The notes: generated by a model not told the origin, from the letters alone. A stretch of 64,000 nt of DNA from Pseudomonas parakoreensis (GCF_021602155.1 NZ_BQHY01000018.1:24917-88916), one strand, 5' to 3'. Numbered from the stretch's first letter, positions 19,912-28,594 are shown. Translations and numbers: made by a program.

Positions 19912-21007
19912 ATGGAAATCAACCCGATCCTGAACACCATCAAGGACCTGTCCGAGCGCTCCGAAACTATTCGGGGGTATCTTTGACTACGATCAAAAGT
20001 ATGAGCGTCTGATCGAAGTCAATCGCGAGCTTGAAGATCCTGCAGTCTGGAACAAACCTGAATACGCCCAGGAACTGGGCCGCGAGCGAGCATCGCTGGC
20101 GCAGATCGTCGACACTTTGGATGAGCTGTCCAGCGGTCTGGCCGATTCCCGCGAGCTGCTCGACATGGCCGTTGAAGAAAACGACGAAGGCGCGGTAAAC
20201 GACGTCGTTGAACTGCTTCAAGGGCTTGAAGAGTCACTGGCCAAGCTTGAATTCCGCCGCATGTTCAGCCACGAGATGGACCCGAACAACGCCTACCTGG
20301 ACATCCAGGCCGGTTCCGGCGGCACCGAGGCCCAGGACTGGGCCAACATCCTCCTGCGCATGTACCTGCGCTGGGCGGACAAACGCGGTTTCGACGCGAC
20401 CATCATGGAGCTGTCGGCCGGTGAAGTCGCCGGTATCAAAGGTGCGACCGTGCACATCAAGGGCGAATACGCCTTTGGCTGGCTGCGCACCGAGATCGGC
20501 GTGCACCGTCTGGTGCGCAAGAGCCCGTTCGACTCCGGCAACCGTCGCCACACTTCGTTTTCTGCCGTTTTCGTCTCGCCAGAGATCGACGACAAGGTCG
20601 AAATCGAAATCAACCCGGCAGACCTGCGGATTGACACCTATCGTTCATCCGGTGCCGGTGGTCAGCACGTAAACACCACCGACTCGGCCGTACGTATCAC
20701 CCACGTACCGACCAACACCGTGGTCAGCTGCCAGAACGAACGTTCCCAGCACGCCAACAAGGACACCGCGATGAAAATGCTGCGGGCCAAGTTGTACGAG
20801 CAGGAAATGCAGAAGCGCAACGCCGCTTCCCAGGCGCTGGAAGACACCAAGTCGGACATCGGCTGGGGTCACCAGATCCGTTCGTACGTGCTCGACGCGT
20901 CGCGGATCAAGGACTTGCGCACCAACATCGAACGCAGCGACTGCGACAAGGTACTCGACGGCGATATCGACGAATACCTGGAAGCCAGCCTGAAATCGGG
21001 GCTGTAA
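19912..21007 (+). CDS. prfB: Peptide chain release factor 2 (programmed +1 frameshift)
   Basis: Release factor 2 reads stop codons UGA and UAA and triggers peptide release. The start ATG at 19912 opens a 24-codon frame that ends at an in-frame TGA (19984-19986); skipping the T at 19984 moves the ribosome to the +1 frame, which runs to 21007. The full product is 364 residues (19912-19983 joined to 19985-21007), the normal RF2 length. Visible motifs are the stop-codon recognition tripeptide SPF in [11 protein letters not shown] and the catalytic GGQ in [16 protein letters not shown]. lysS follows after 112 bases, a common Pseudomonas and E. coli pairing. A plain six-frame reading would start falsely at 20117. 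Confidence 0.96.
19973..19987 (+). promoter_or_regulatory. prfB programmed +1 frameshift site
   Basis: A Shine-Dalgarno-like GGGGG (19973-19977) stands three bases before the slippery CTT at 19981, which is followed by TGA and C (CTTTGAC). This is the classic RF2 autoregulatory site: when RF2 is scarce the ribosome pauses at UGA and shifts forward by one base. It differs from the usual AGGGGGT only in the first base (C instead of A). Confidence 0.95.
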
Positions 21008-21119
21008 CAGACGCACACAGGATCGCTGATGCAACGCGATCCCTGTAGGAGCCAGCCCTGCTGGCGATTCCCGGGCCGCCAGGCCCGGGGGCAACGAACC
21101 TGATGGAATATCTGAAGAC

Positions 21120-22622
21120 ATGAGCGACCAACAACTCGACCCGCAAGCCCTGCAACAGGAAGAAAACTCCCTGATCGCCCTGCGCAAGGAAAAGCTGGCT
21201 GCCGAGCGCGCCAAGGGCAACGCCTTCCCGAACGACTTCCGCCGCGAAAACTACTGCGAAGATCTGCAGAAGAAATACGCGGACAAGACCAAGGAAGAGC
21301 TGGCCGAGGCTGCAATTCCGGTCAAGGTTGCCGGTCGCATCATGCTTAACCGTGGCTCGTTCATGGTGATCCAGGACATGACCGGGCGCATCCAGGTCTA
21401 CGTCAACCGCAAGACCCTGTCCGAAGACACCCTGGCCGCCGTCAAGACCTGGGACATGGGCGACATCATTGCCGCCGAAGGCACCCTGGCGCGTTCCGGC
21501 AAGGGCGACCTGTACGTCGAAATGACCAACGTGCGCCTGCTGACCAAGTCGCTGCGCCCGCTGCCGGACAAGCACCACGGCCTGACCGACACCGAGCAGC
21601 GCTACCGTCAGCGTTACGTTGACCTGATCGTCAACGAAGAAGTACGCCAGACCTTCCGCGTGCGTTCGCAAGTGATCGCGCACATCCGCAGCTTCCTGAT
21701 GAAGCGCGACTTCCTCGAAGTCGAAACGCCGATGCTGCAGACCATTCCTGGCGGCGCAGCGGCCAAGCCGTTCGAAACCCACCACAACGCGCTGGACATG
21801 GAAATGTTCCTGCGTATCGCGCCTGAGCTGTACCTCAAGCGTCTGGTGGTTGGCGGTTTCGAGAAGGTGTTCGAGATCAACCGCAACTTCCGTAACGAAG
21901 GCGTTTCGACCCGTCACAACCCTGAATTCACCATGTTGGAGTTCTACCAGGCTTACGCCGACTACGAAGACAACATGGACCTGACCGAAGAGCTGTTCCG
22001 TGAACTGGCGCAACTGGTGCTGGGCAGCACCGACGTGCCGTACGGCGACAAGGTGTTCCACTTCGGTGAGCCGTTTGCCCGTCTGTCGGTGTTCGACTCG
22101 ATCCTCAAGTACAACCCTGAGCTGACTGCCGATGACCTGAACGACATCGACAAGGCGCGCGCCATCGCCAAGAAGGCCGGCGCCAAGGTGCTGGGCTTCG
22201 AAGGTCTGGGCAAATTGCAGGTGATGATTTTCGAAGAACTGGTCGAGCACAAGCTGGAGCAGCCGCACTTCATCACTCAGTACCCGTTCGAAGTGTCGCC
22301 GCTGGCTCGTCGTAACGACGAGAACCCGAACGTTACCGACCGTTTCGAGCTGTTCATCGGCGGCCGTGAAATCGCCAACGCCTACTCCGAGTTGAACGAC
22401 GCGGAAGACCAGGCCGAGCGCTTCATGGCGCAGGTGGCCGACAAGGACGCCGGCGACGACGAAGCCATGCATTACGACGCCGACTTCGTGCGCGCGCTGG
22501 AGTACGGCATGCCGCCAACGGCCGGTGAAGGCATCGGCATCGACCGTCTGGTGATGTTGCTGACCAACTCGCCATCGATCCGCGATGTGATCCTGTTCCC
22601 GCACATGCGACCGCAAGCGTAA
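21120..22622 (+). CDS. lysS: Lysine-tRNA ligase (class II)
   Basis: This 500-residue class II synthetase charges tRNA-Lys. It has an N-terminal OB-fold anticodon-binding domain (about 60-165, [23 protein letters not shown] across strands), then the catalytic domain with motif 1 around [10 protein letters not shown], motif 2 [18 protein letters not shown] and motif 3 [13 protein letters not shown] near the C-terminus. Length matches LysS. Only a weak ribosome site (GAAGAC) precedes the ATG. It follows prfB and ends in a strong intrinsic terminator, so prfB-lysS probably form one unit. Confidence 0.96.
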   Translation: MSDQQLDPQALQQEENSLIALRKEKLAAERAKGNAFPNDFRRENYCEDLQKKYADKTKEELAEAAIPVKVAGRIMLNRGSFMVIQDMTGRIQVYVNRKTLSEDTLAAVKTWDMGDIIAAEGTLARSGKGDLYVEMTNVRLLTKSLRPLPDKHHGLTDTEQRYRQRYVDLIVNEEVRQTFRVRSQVIAHIRSFLMKRDFLEVETPMLQTIPGGAAAKPFETHHNALDMEMFLRIAPELYLKRLVVGGFEKVFEINRNFRNEGVSTRHNPEFTMLEFYQAYADYEDNMDLTEELFRELAQLVLGSTDVPYGDKVFHFGEPFARLSVFDSILKYNPELTADDLNDIDKARAIAKKAGAKVLGFEGLGKLQVMIFEELVEHKLEQPHFITQYPFEVSPLARRNDENPNVTDRFELFIGGREIANAYSELNDAEDQAERFMAQVADKDAGDDEAMHYDADFVRALEYGMPPTAGEGIGIDRLVMLLTNSPSIRDVILFPHMRPQA

Positions 22623-22634
22623 ACGTTTCAGTTA

Positions 22635-22663
22635 AAAAGCCGCCTAAAACAGGCGGCTTTTTA
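22635..22663 (+). terminator. Intrinsic terminator after lysS
   Basis: A perfect 12-base stem (AAAAAGCCGCCT and AGGCGGCTTTTT) with a 5-base loop starts 13 bases after the lysS stop codon and ends in a T-run. It can work in both directions. Confidence 0.93.
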
Positions 22664-22724
22664 TTGCCTGTCTGGTACAAATGTATCAATTGGTTAATTT
22701 TGCAATAGCAGAGGAAGTCCAGTC

Positions 22725-23441
22725 GTGATGGTTGCAATCGCTCAAGAAGGTGCAGCGGGTATCGCCACTGCGGTCGCTGAAAGTGTTCAGTACCAGGGCC
22801 GCAAGGCCAGCCGACAGGGCAGTGAGCAGCGTCGACAGGACATTCTCGACGCGGCGATGCGCATTGTCGTGCGCGACGGCGTGCGCGCCGTGCGCCACCG
22901 GGCCGTGGCGGCCGAGGCCGGCGTGCCACTGTCGGCCACCACCTATTACTTCAAGGACATCGATGACCTGCTCACCGATACCTTCGCCCAATACGTCGAA
23001 CGCAGCGCGGCCTACATGGCCAAGCTGTGGATCAACAACGAAGGCCTGCTGCGCGAGATGGTCGTCAGTGGCGACGGCAGCCCCGAGTCGCGCTCGCAAC
23101 TGGCCGACGACATCGCGCGGCTGATGGCCGACTATGTGCACCGGCAACTGGTCAACCGTCGCGAGCACCTGATGGCCGAGCAGGCGTTCCGCCAGGAAGC
23201 ACTGCTCAACCCGCGCCTGGCGGATCTGGTGCGCTCGCATCAGCAGATCCTGCTGCAGGGCACCTGCCAGTTGTTCCAGGTCCTGGGCTCGCGTGAACCG
23301 CAACAGGATGCCAAAGTGTTGACGGCGATTATCGGACGGATGGAATATCAGGGCCTGCTCAACGACGCCGAGCCTTTGGCCGAACAGGACATGCTCGGGA
23401 TTCTGACGCGGTACATGCATCTGGTCCTGGCCTCGGTGTAA
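22725..23441 (+). CDS. TetR/AcrR-family transcriptional regulator
   Basis: This 238-residue regulator has an unusually long N-terminal tail (about 35 residues) before the TetR helix-turn-helix (RRQDILDAAMRIVVRDGVRA and AAEAGVPLSATTYYF, about 36-82), then a mainly helical ligand and dimer domain. A GTG at 22725 and an ATG at 22728 are both possible; GAGGAA lies 8 and 11 bases upstream, so the GTG is slightly favoured. The target is unknown. In P. aeruginosa a TetR gene also stands next to lysS, so the position is conserved (from memory). The nearest downstream genes encode a lipoprotein and a QEGLA protein. Confidence 0.82.
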   Translation: MMVAIAQEGAAGIATAVAESVQYQGRKASRQGSEQRRQDILDAAMRIVVRDGVRAVRHRAVAAEAGVPLSATTYYFKDIDDLLTDTFAQYVERSAAYMAKLWINNEGLLREMVVSGDGSPESRSQLADDIARLMADYVHRQLVNRREHLMAEQAFRQEALLNPRLADLVRSHQQILLQGTCQLFQVLGSREPQQDAKVLTAIIGRMEYQGLLNDAEPLAEQDMLGILTRYMHLVLASV

Positions 23442-23471
23442 GCCCTGTTGTCCGTCTGACACCGATCCCAA

Positions 23472-23556
23472 TGTAGGAGCTGCCGCAGGCTGCGATCTTT
23501 TGATCTTGCTTTAAGAGATCAGGATCAAAAGATCGCAGCCTGCGGCAGCTCCTACA
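23472..23556. repeat. REP-like inverted pair, class B
   Basis: Facing copies of TGTAGGAGCTGCCGCAGGCT with GATCTTTTGATC tails, located 30 bases after the TetR stop codon and before the lipoprotein gene. Confidence 0.88.
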
Positions 23557-23587
23557 GGGAGGTATTGCGAGTTCATGGGAGTATTGA

Positions 23588-24145
23588 ATGAAAGCCTGGC
23601 GTGGCGTGCTGATCGCCTTGTCGTTCCTGCTGCTCAGCGGTTGTCTGGTGACTTTCAAGGATCCGCTGCCCGCCAGTGAGTCGGCGCCCAAGGGCCTGCT
23701 GGGCACGTGGTCGAGCACCAATGCCTGGGGCGAGCCGATGAACCTTGAGCTGACCCGCGTCGGCCATGATCGCTATCAGGCGATCACCTGGTTCAAGGCC
23801 CGGCCTCACGAGCGTGAGGCGTACCCGTTCACGGTGTCGCGCCACGGCAGCCGCTGGTACCTGTCGGCGAAAGTGCCGGCGCGTTACGGTGGCCAATACG
23901 CCATCGCCGGTTTCGAACTCACCGACAAACACGAGCTGGTGGTGTACAACCTCGACCTCGAACAGATCAATCAGGCGATCAAGCAGCAAGTCTTCGACGG
24001 CAAGGCTTTCCAGACCGAGGACGACGGCGACGGCGTGCAGGTCGACAGTAGCCTCGACAAGGTCTTTGCTTACCTCGACGATCCGGCCAATTCCGATGTC
24101 TTCGTCGAGGCCGCACGCTATCAGCGCCAGGCCCGCGCCAAATAA
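23588..24145 (+). CDS. Conserved hypothetical lipoprotein
   Basis: This 185-residue protein has a lipoprotein signal: positive MKAWR, a hydrophobic stretch and lipobox LLSGC with the acylated cysteine at residue 19. Residue 20 is leucine, so the Lol rule predicts the outer membrane. The mature part is hydrophilic and probably beta-rich at its start (GTWSSTNAWGEPMNLELTRV over two strands), with no motif I recognise. It lies 24 bases upstream of the QEGLA protein gene, so the two probably share a transcript. The function is not known to me. Confidence 0.75.
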   Translation: MKAWRGVLIALSFLLLSGCLVTFKDPLPASESAPKGLLGTWSSTNAWGEPMNLELTRVGHDRYQAITWFKARPHEREAYPFTVSRHGSRWYLSAKVPARYGGQYAIAGFELTDKHELVVYNLDLEQINQAIKQQVFDGKAFQTEDDGDGVQVDSSLDKVFAYLDDPANSDVFVEAARYQRQARAK

Positions 24146-24169
24146 TTCAGTTTTCTACAGGAGTTTCGG

Positions 24170-25447
24170 GTGGACGATTACCAGCAGACGATACGCACGT
24201 TGTCCGATCGCATTGTGCTGGCGCAGACGCCGATCCGCGTGCTCGATGCGGTGAAGTGGGACGAGAACATCCGCAAGGGCTTTCTCAAGGCCAAGGGCAA
24301 GGAAATGCCGGCGGTGGATCGCGACTACTACCTCAATCGGCCGCTGAGTTTCGATTCGAGCAAGGTCAAACTCGAGTTCCAGAACATCGAACGCGACATC
24401 ACCCGCCAGCTTGGCCAGTTCAACCCGGTCGGGCAGATCATGCGGCGCATGTGCAAGGAATACCGGATGGTGGTGCGCATGCTCGAAGCGCGCGGCACCG
24501 AAGATTTCGGCCTGATCTCGCAAGAGCTGTACGGCGCCGCGTCCGATGCGTTCCACGCCGGCGACCCGACCCTGGCCGACCTTGGCTTGATGATGTCTGA
24601 CTACCTGAACAACATCGACGGCCGCGGCGACCTGAAAGACGAACCGAAGGTCCTCACCGCCAAGGATGCCGTACACCTGTTGCAAACCCGGTTGAACAAG
24701 GTGTTCGGCGAGGCCGAAGAAACCATTCGTGTGTTCGAGTCCGACGGCATCGTCGCCGACGCGGCAGCAGGCGCCGACTACATCAAGATCCGCACCGACG
24801 CGCTGTTCAACGACCGCGACGTGCGTGCACTGGAAGTCCACGAAGGCCTGGTGCATGTCGGCACCACGCTTAACGGCCTGAACCAGCCGATCTGCACCTT
24901 CCTGTCCAAGGGCCCACCGTCGTCGACAGTGACCCAGGAAGGCCTGGCGATCCTGATGGAAATCATCACCTTCGCCTCCTACCCGAGTCGTCTGCGCAAA
25001 CTGACCAACCGCACCCGCGCCATTCACATGGTCGAGGAGGGCGCGGACTTTTTGCAGGTGTTCGAGTTCTTCCGCGAACAGGGTTTCGAAATGGCCGAAA
25101 GCTACGGCAACGCCAGCCGCGTGTTCCGAGGCTCGACGCCAACCGGTCTGCCATTCACCAAAGACTTGTCCTACCTCAAGGGCTTTATCATGGTTTACAA
25201 CTACATTCAGTTGGCCGTGCGTAAGGGCAAGCTTGAACAGGTACCGCTGCTGTTCTGCGGCAAGACCACCCTGGAGGACATGCGTACCCTGCGTCAACTG
25301 GTCGATGAAGGTCTGGTGGTGCCGCCGAAATACCTGCCGGAACAGTTCCGCGACATGAACGCGCTGTCGGCGTGGATGTGCTTCTCCAACTTCCTCAATC
25401 ACTTGAGCCTGGACCGGATCGAGGCGGATTACTCCAATATCCTCTGA
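24170..25447 (+). CDS. QEGLA-motif protein, DUF1704/MATCAP-like metallopeptidase family
   Basis: This 425-residue protein has a GTG start with AGGAG six bases upstream. Its key signature is HEGLVH (residues 224-229), an HExxxH zinc-peptidase pattern, followed by the QEGLA motif (residues 256-260), whose glutamate could be the third metal ligand. This combination defines the DUF1704 family, called flavohemoglobin expression-modulating QEGLA proteins in bacteria and related to the eukaryotic tyrosine carboxypeptidase MATCAP. It lacks a signal peptide or membrane segment, so it is probably cytoplasmic. The bacterial substrate is unknown. It appears to share an operon with the lipoprotein gene upstream. 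Confidence 0.8.
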   Translation: MDDYQQTIRTLSDRIVLAQTPIRVLDAVKWDENIRKGFLKAKGKEMPAVDRDYYLNRPLSFDSSKVKLEFQNIERDITRQLGQFNPVGQIMRRMCKEYRMVVRMLEARGTEDFGLISQELYGAASDAFHAGDPTLADLGLMMSDYLNNIDGRGDLKDEPKVLTAKDAVHLLQTRLNKVFGEAEETIRVFESDGIVADAAAGADYIKIRTDALFNDRDVRALEVHEGLVHVGTTLNGLNQPICTFLSKGPPSSTVTQEGLAILMEIITFASYPSRLRKLTNRTRAIHMVEEGADFLQVFEFFREQGFEMAESYGNASRVFRGSTPTGLPFTKDLSYLKGFIMVYNYIQLAVRKGKLEQVPLLFCGKTTLEDMRTLRQLVDEGLVVPPKYLPEQFRDMNALSAWMCFSNFLNHLSLDRIEADYSNIL

Positions 25448-25458
25448 CCACATACGAA

Positions 25459-25554
25459 CCCTGTGGGAGCTGGCTTGCCAGCGATTGCAGTCTGACAGTC
25501 AATATTGATGTTGGCTGACCCACCGCTATCGCTGGCAAGCCAGCTCCCACAGGG
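25459..25554. repeat. REP-like inverted pair, class A
   Basis: Facing copies of CCCTGTGGGAGCTGGCTTGC with CAGCGAT ends, separated by about 45 bases, between the QEGLA gene and the alpha/beta hydrolase gene. Confidence 0.88.
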
Positions 25555-25608
25555 TTATTTGTTGACACAAGTATTGTTTTCAACCCGAATTCTGCGAGGT
25601 TTCACCGG

Positions 25609-26514
25609 ATGAGAATCCTCGGCATCCTTTGCCTGCTCCTGACCCTCGGCGGTTGCAGTTCGCTGTTGTTTTACCCCGAACCGGGCCAGATCTTCACCCC
25701 GGAAAAAGCCAGGCTCGAATACCGCACCGTCACCCTGACCACGGCCGACGGCCTCAAGCTCAACGCCTGGTGGCTGCCGGCCAAGCCTGGTGTCGAGGTC
25801 AAAGGCACAGTCCTGCACCTGCACGGCAACGGCGGCAATCTGCCGATGCACTTGGGTGGCAGTTGGTGGTTGCCGAAAAACGGCTATCAGGTGCTGCTGG
25901 TGGACTATCGCGGGTATGGCTTGTCCGAGGGCGAGCCGAGTCTGCCGGCGATCTATCAGGACATCGACGCCGCGTTTGCCTGGCTGGATCAGGCGCCAGA
26001 GGTCAAAGGCAAGCCGCTGATCCTCCTCGGCCAGAGCCTCGGCGGCTCAATGGCCGTGCATTGGCTGGTGCAGCACCCTGAGCGGCAGAAACAGCTAAAA
26101 GCATTCGTGCTCGACGGTGTGCCCGCCAGTTACCGCAGCGTCGGTCAGTACGCCCTCAGCACGTCGTGGCTGACCTGGCCGTTTCAAGTGCCGTTGTCGT
26201 GGCTGGTGCCGGACGGCGACAGTGCGATCAACTCGATGCCGCAGCTTAACGGCGTGCCGAAACTGATCTTTCACAGCATCGACGACCCACTGGTGCCAAT
26301 GTCCAACGCCATCCGCCTGTATCAGGCAGCGCCGCCACCACGGGTGTTGCAGTTGACCCGCGGCGGCCACGTACAGACCTTCGGCGACCCGGTCTGGCGC
26401 CAAGTGATGCTGCGTTATCTGGAAGATCCCGAGCACTTCAACGGCCTGCGGCGCCTCGGCGAGATCCCCAATTATCCGCAACCCCCGAATTCTGAAGATG
26501 AGAGTCCGCAATGA
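25609..26514 (+). CDS. Alpha/beta hydrolase lipoprotein
   Basis: This 301-residue protein has a lipoprotein signal with lipobox LGGC (cysteine 16) and an alpha/beta hydrolase fold. Visible are the oxyanion strand LHLHGNGGN, the nucleophile elbow GQSLGGS with the catalytic serine, the acid in HSIDDPLVP and the histidine in RGGHVQTF. It resembles the BEM46/FrsA-like hydrolases of the cell envelope. The residue after the cysteine is serine, predicting outer-membrane sorting. The substrate is unknown. It overlaps the next small membrane-protein gene by four bases (ATGA), so the two are translationally coupled and may act together. Confidence 0.82.
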   Translation: MRILGILCLLLTLGGCSSLLFYPEPGQIFTPEKARLEYRTVTLTTADGLKLNAWWLPAKPGVEVKGTVLHLHGNGGNLPMHLGGSWWLPKNGYQVLLVDYRGYGLSEGEPSLPAIYQDIDAAFAWLDQAPEVKGKPLILLGQSLGGSMAVHWLVQHPERQKQLKAFVLDGVPASYRSVGQYALSTSWLTWPFQVPLSWLVPDGDSAINSMPQLNGVPKLIFHSIDDPLVPMSNAIRLYQAAPPPRVLQLTRGGHVQTFGDPVWRQVMLRYLEDPEHFNGLRRLGEIPNYPQPPNSEDESPQ

Positions 26515-26840
26515 CTGAAGAACGTAACGCCATCCCGCTGATCATCACCGGTATCTGCAGCATCCTCGGCACCGTTGGTGCCCTGTGGTATTACGGCTAC
26601 CTGCACTTCGCCAAACCCGAGGATGCGCTGCTGCTCAACGAATTCACCATGCTCAAGACCGTGCCGGGCGAAGACTACAAAGTCTCGCTGGACCCGGCGC
26701 CGCAGGTGGCGCAGTGCATCGACGGCGTGCTGGTGCTGTTCGACACCGAGCAGAAAGGCCTGACCGGGGTGCTGATCAATGCGCAGAAAAAAGCCGTGCG
26801 CTGCATGGGCCAGGAAACCCCGCAGAAACTCGAGCCATAA
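26511..26840 (+). CDS. Small membrane-anchored hypothetical protein
   Basis: This 109-residue protein has one hydrophobic segment (about residues 9-31, LIITGICSILGTVGALWYYG) followed by a small soluble domain with two cysteines (AQCIDG and VRCMGQ). The paired cysteines may form a disulfide if this part is periplasmic. The start overlaps the hydrolase stop by four bases. I do not recognise the family; the coupling suggests a partner of the hydrolase. It ends just before a REP pair and a bidirectional terminator. Confidence 0.72.
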   Translation: MTEERNAIPLIITGICSILGTVGALWYYGYLHFAKPEDALLLNEFTMLKTVPGEDYKVSLDPAPQVAQCIDGVLVLFDTEQKGLTGVLINAQKKAVRCMGQETPQKLEP

Positions 26841-26845
26841 AAGCC

Positions 26846-26919
26846 AAAGATCGCAGCCTTCGGCAGCTCCTGCATTGGAACACGATCCCTGTAGGAGCTG
26901 CCGAAGGCTGCGATCTTTT
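26846..26919. repeat. REP-like inverted pair, class B
   Basis: Facing copies of the AAGATCGCAGCC...GGCAGCTCCT element (inner GAAGG variant) lie between two convergent genes and directly before the shared terminator. Confidence 0.87.
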
Positions 26920-26927
26920 GATCTTGA

Positions 26928-26961
26928 AAAAGCCCCGCCTGATCACTCAGGCGGGGCTTTT
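26928..26961. terminator. Bidirectional intrinsic terminator
   Basis: A perfect 15-base stem (26928-26942 and 26947-26961, core GCCCCGCCTGA) with a TCAC loop is bounded by A- and T-runs. It sits between the convergent small membrane-protein gene and lptF and should stop transcription from both sides. Confidence 0.95.
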
Positions 26962-26978
26962 GCGTTAGCGCGTGTTGC

Positions 26979-27767
26979 TTAGTTCGAGCTGACCGCCGAA
27001 CGTGGCATCACTGGCTGGTTGTCGTTGGAAATGGTCACTTCCACACGACGGTTCATCGCACGACCGGAAACGCTGCCGTTGTCGGCAACCGGGTATTCCT
27101 TGCCGTAACCCTGAACCACGATGCGCGAAGGATCTACGCCCATCTTGATCAGCGCGACTTGAACCGAAGTCGCGCGACGCTCGGACAGCGACTGGTTGTA
27201 CGAAGCCGAGCCGGTGCTGTCGGTATAACCCTCGACGATCACTTTGCGATCCGGATTTTCCTGGAGGAACTGCGCCAGTTTGTTGATGTTCACCAGACCG
27301 CTGGACTTCAGATCAGCCTTGTTGGTGGCGAACAGCACGTCACCGAAAGTCACCAGGGTACCGCGATCGGTCTGCTTGGCGTTCAGGCTCTGCTGCAGTT
27401 GTTTGATCTGCTGATCGCGAGCGTCCAGCCGGGCCTGGGCACGTTGCGCGGCAGCGTTCTTCAGGTTGTTTTCAGCGGTGCGCAGGGCAATGGTCTGCTT
27501 GGCCACTTCCACGCGCTGGTTGGTCAGGTAGGCCAGTTGGTCAACCTTGGCCGCGTCTTCCTTGTCCAGGTAAGCCTTGTCGGCCTTGTCCAGGTAATCG
27601 CTGGCGTCTTTGGTTTCCAGGGCCGCGACTTTGCTTGCCTGTGGGTTGGCCTGCAGGCCGGCGTAGTTGGTACGCGCCTGTTCCAGGTTCGGGTTAGGCG
27701 GGGTGGAGCAGGCAGCCAGGGCAACGCTTGCGGCCAGAAGAGCGGGGATCATCAGTTGCTTACGCAT
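26979..27767 (-). CDS. lptF: OmpA-family lipoprotein LptF
   Basis: This 262-residue protein has a lipoprotein signal with lipobox LAAC (cysteine 20), a DUF4398-like helical N-terminal region (about 28-120) with many alanine, lysine and glutamine residues, and a C-terminal OmpA peptidoglycan-binding domain (about 140-250) with the pattern VEGYTDSTGSASYNQSLSERRA. It tethers the outer membrane to the cell wall. Order, length and neighbours fit PA3692 (LptF, a lipoprotein linked to AlgU and survival under stress); it is not the LPS-export permease of the same name. The DUF4398 lipoprotein gene upstream is on the same strand 56 bases away, so they probably form one operon. Confidence 0.86.
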   Translation of the reverse strand: MRKQLMIPALLAASVALAACSTPPNPNLEQARTNYAGLQANPQASKVAALETKDASDYLDKADKAYLDKEDAAKVDQLAYLTNQRVEVAKQTIALRTAENNLKNAAAQRAQARLDARDQQIKQLQQSLNAKQTDRGTLVTFGDVLFATNKADLKSSGLVNINKLAQFLQENPDRKVIVEGYTDSTGSASYNQSLSERRATSVQVALIKMGVDPSRIVVQGYGKEYPVADNGSVSGRAMNRRVEVTISNDNQPVMPRSAVSSN

Positions 27768-27823
27768 AATTTGTCGTCCTTTCTATCGATAAAAGTTTCA
27801 GCTTTGCGATTCGGGATGCGCGC

Positions 27824-28228
27824 TTACTGCACGGTGCGCTGACTTTCCTGACGCAGTTCCTGAACACCTTTCTGGGAATCCTTCACAGCCTGTTCGGCCT
27901 TGGCAGCCTGAGCCTTGCGTTCTGCTACGCGAGCGTCCCATTCGGCTTGCTCGGCGAGGGTGCGAGCCTGTTCATACTTCTTGTCGTGCATGGCGATTTC
28001 GGCTTGCTTGAGCTTGTCCTGCGCCTGCTTCATTTCCACAGCAGCGAACTCGGTACCACCGGCGCTGACCGCACTGTTGACCGCCGATTGGGTCACGGCG
28101 TACTGCTCGGTTGGCGGGTTACCGGCGCAACCGGCCAGTACGAAGCTGGTACCGATGGCCAGAGCAGCCAGTTTCAGACCGCGCAGGTGGGAGAACGAGG
28201 TTTGGGTCTTCATGGTCTTCAACTCCAT
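27824..28228 (-). CDS. DUF4398 lipoprotein
   Basis: This 134-residue protein has a signal with lipobox LAGC (cysteine 34 from the first ATG). The mature part is a helical, charged coiled-coil-like DUF4398 domain (KQAQDKLKQAEIAMHDKKYEQA across one helix, then EWDARVAERKAQAAKAEQ). Two starts are possible: 28228 with AGGAG seven bases upstream, and 28213 with GGAG nine bases upstream; the second gives a more typical signal peptide. It resembles the first half of the LptF protein encoded next, so the two may be related by domain sharing. It probably acts in the periplasm near the outer membrane. Confidence 0.84.
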   Translation of the reverse strand: MELKTMKTQTSFSHLRGLKLAALAIGTSFVLAGCAGNPPTEQYAVTQSAVNSAVSAGGTEFAAVEMKQAQDKLKQAEIAMHDKKYEQARTLAEQAEWDARVAERKAQAAKAEQAVKDSQKGVQELRQESQRTVQ

Positions 28229-28330
28229 TGTTTAACTCCTGATAAAACCGAAAATCCATCCTGGTCGAGGAGCCGCAAGCGTCGTGTAAAAGCGCGTTTT
28301 TGAAACGCTCGTTCCAGGCGTGGTTACAGC

Positions 28331-28359
28331 TTCCGACCGAAGGCGTTTTTCAAAAGTTC
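28331..28359 (-). promoter_or_regulatory. Predicted AlgU (sigma-22) promoter of the DUF4398-lptF operon
   Basis: On the minus strand GAACTT (28354-28359) is followed after 17 bases by TCGGA (28332-28336). The AlgU/RpoE consensus is GAACTT with 16-17 bases to TCTGA, so the -35 is perfect and the -10 matches four of five bases. The predicted transcript would have a leader of roughly 100 bases. AlgU control of lptF is known in P. aeruginosa; here it is inferred from sequence. Confidence 0.72.
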
Positions 28360-28484
28360 AGAAAAGATGGCCTATCGCCAAAAGTTTTTTTGACCAAGTC
28401 GACAAGGCTCTAAACCGGGAACTTTGGAGGCGTGGAGAGGTACGCGCGGGGTAAAAAGCGTGCAGAAGCGGAGAAGGATACGAT

Positions 28485-28578
28485 CCCTGTGGGAGCTGGC
28501 TTGCCAGCGATGAGGCCATCAAATTCAACACTGATGTGACTGAACTGACGCCATCGCGGGCAAGCCCGCTCCCACAGG
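28485..28578. repeat. REP-like inverted pair, class A hybrid
   Basis: The left arm is GTGGGAGCTGGCTTGCCAGC, but the right arm reads CGGGCAAGCCCGCTCCCAC, a different subtype. The pair is therefore a hybrid of two related elements, unlike the matched pairs elsewhere in the window. Confidence 0.8.
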
Positions 28579-28594
28579 TTTTTGTGTTGTCTGA

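Larger units (their letters stand above)
28229..28594. other. Intergenic region upstream of the DUF4398-lptF operon
   Basis: This 366-base gap holds the leader and AlgU-like promoter of the minus-strand operon (28331-28359) and a class A REP pair (28485-28578) at the far side, next to the convergent end of the small hypothetical gene. I see no further gene. Confidence 0.6.

Noticed and set aside
20907-22616. A 569-codon minus-strand frame opposite lysS
   Set aside because: It lies wholly opposite a well-conserved synthetase and has no ribosome site; a GC-rich antisense shadow.
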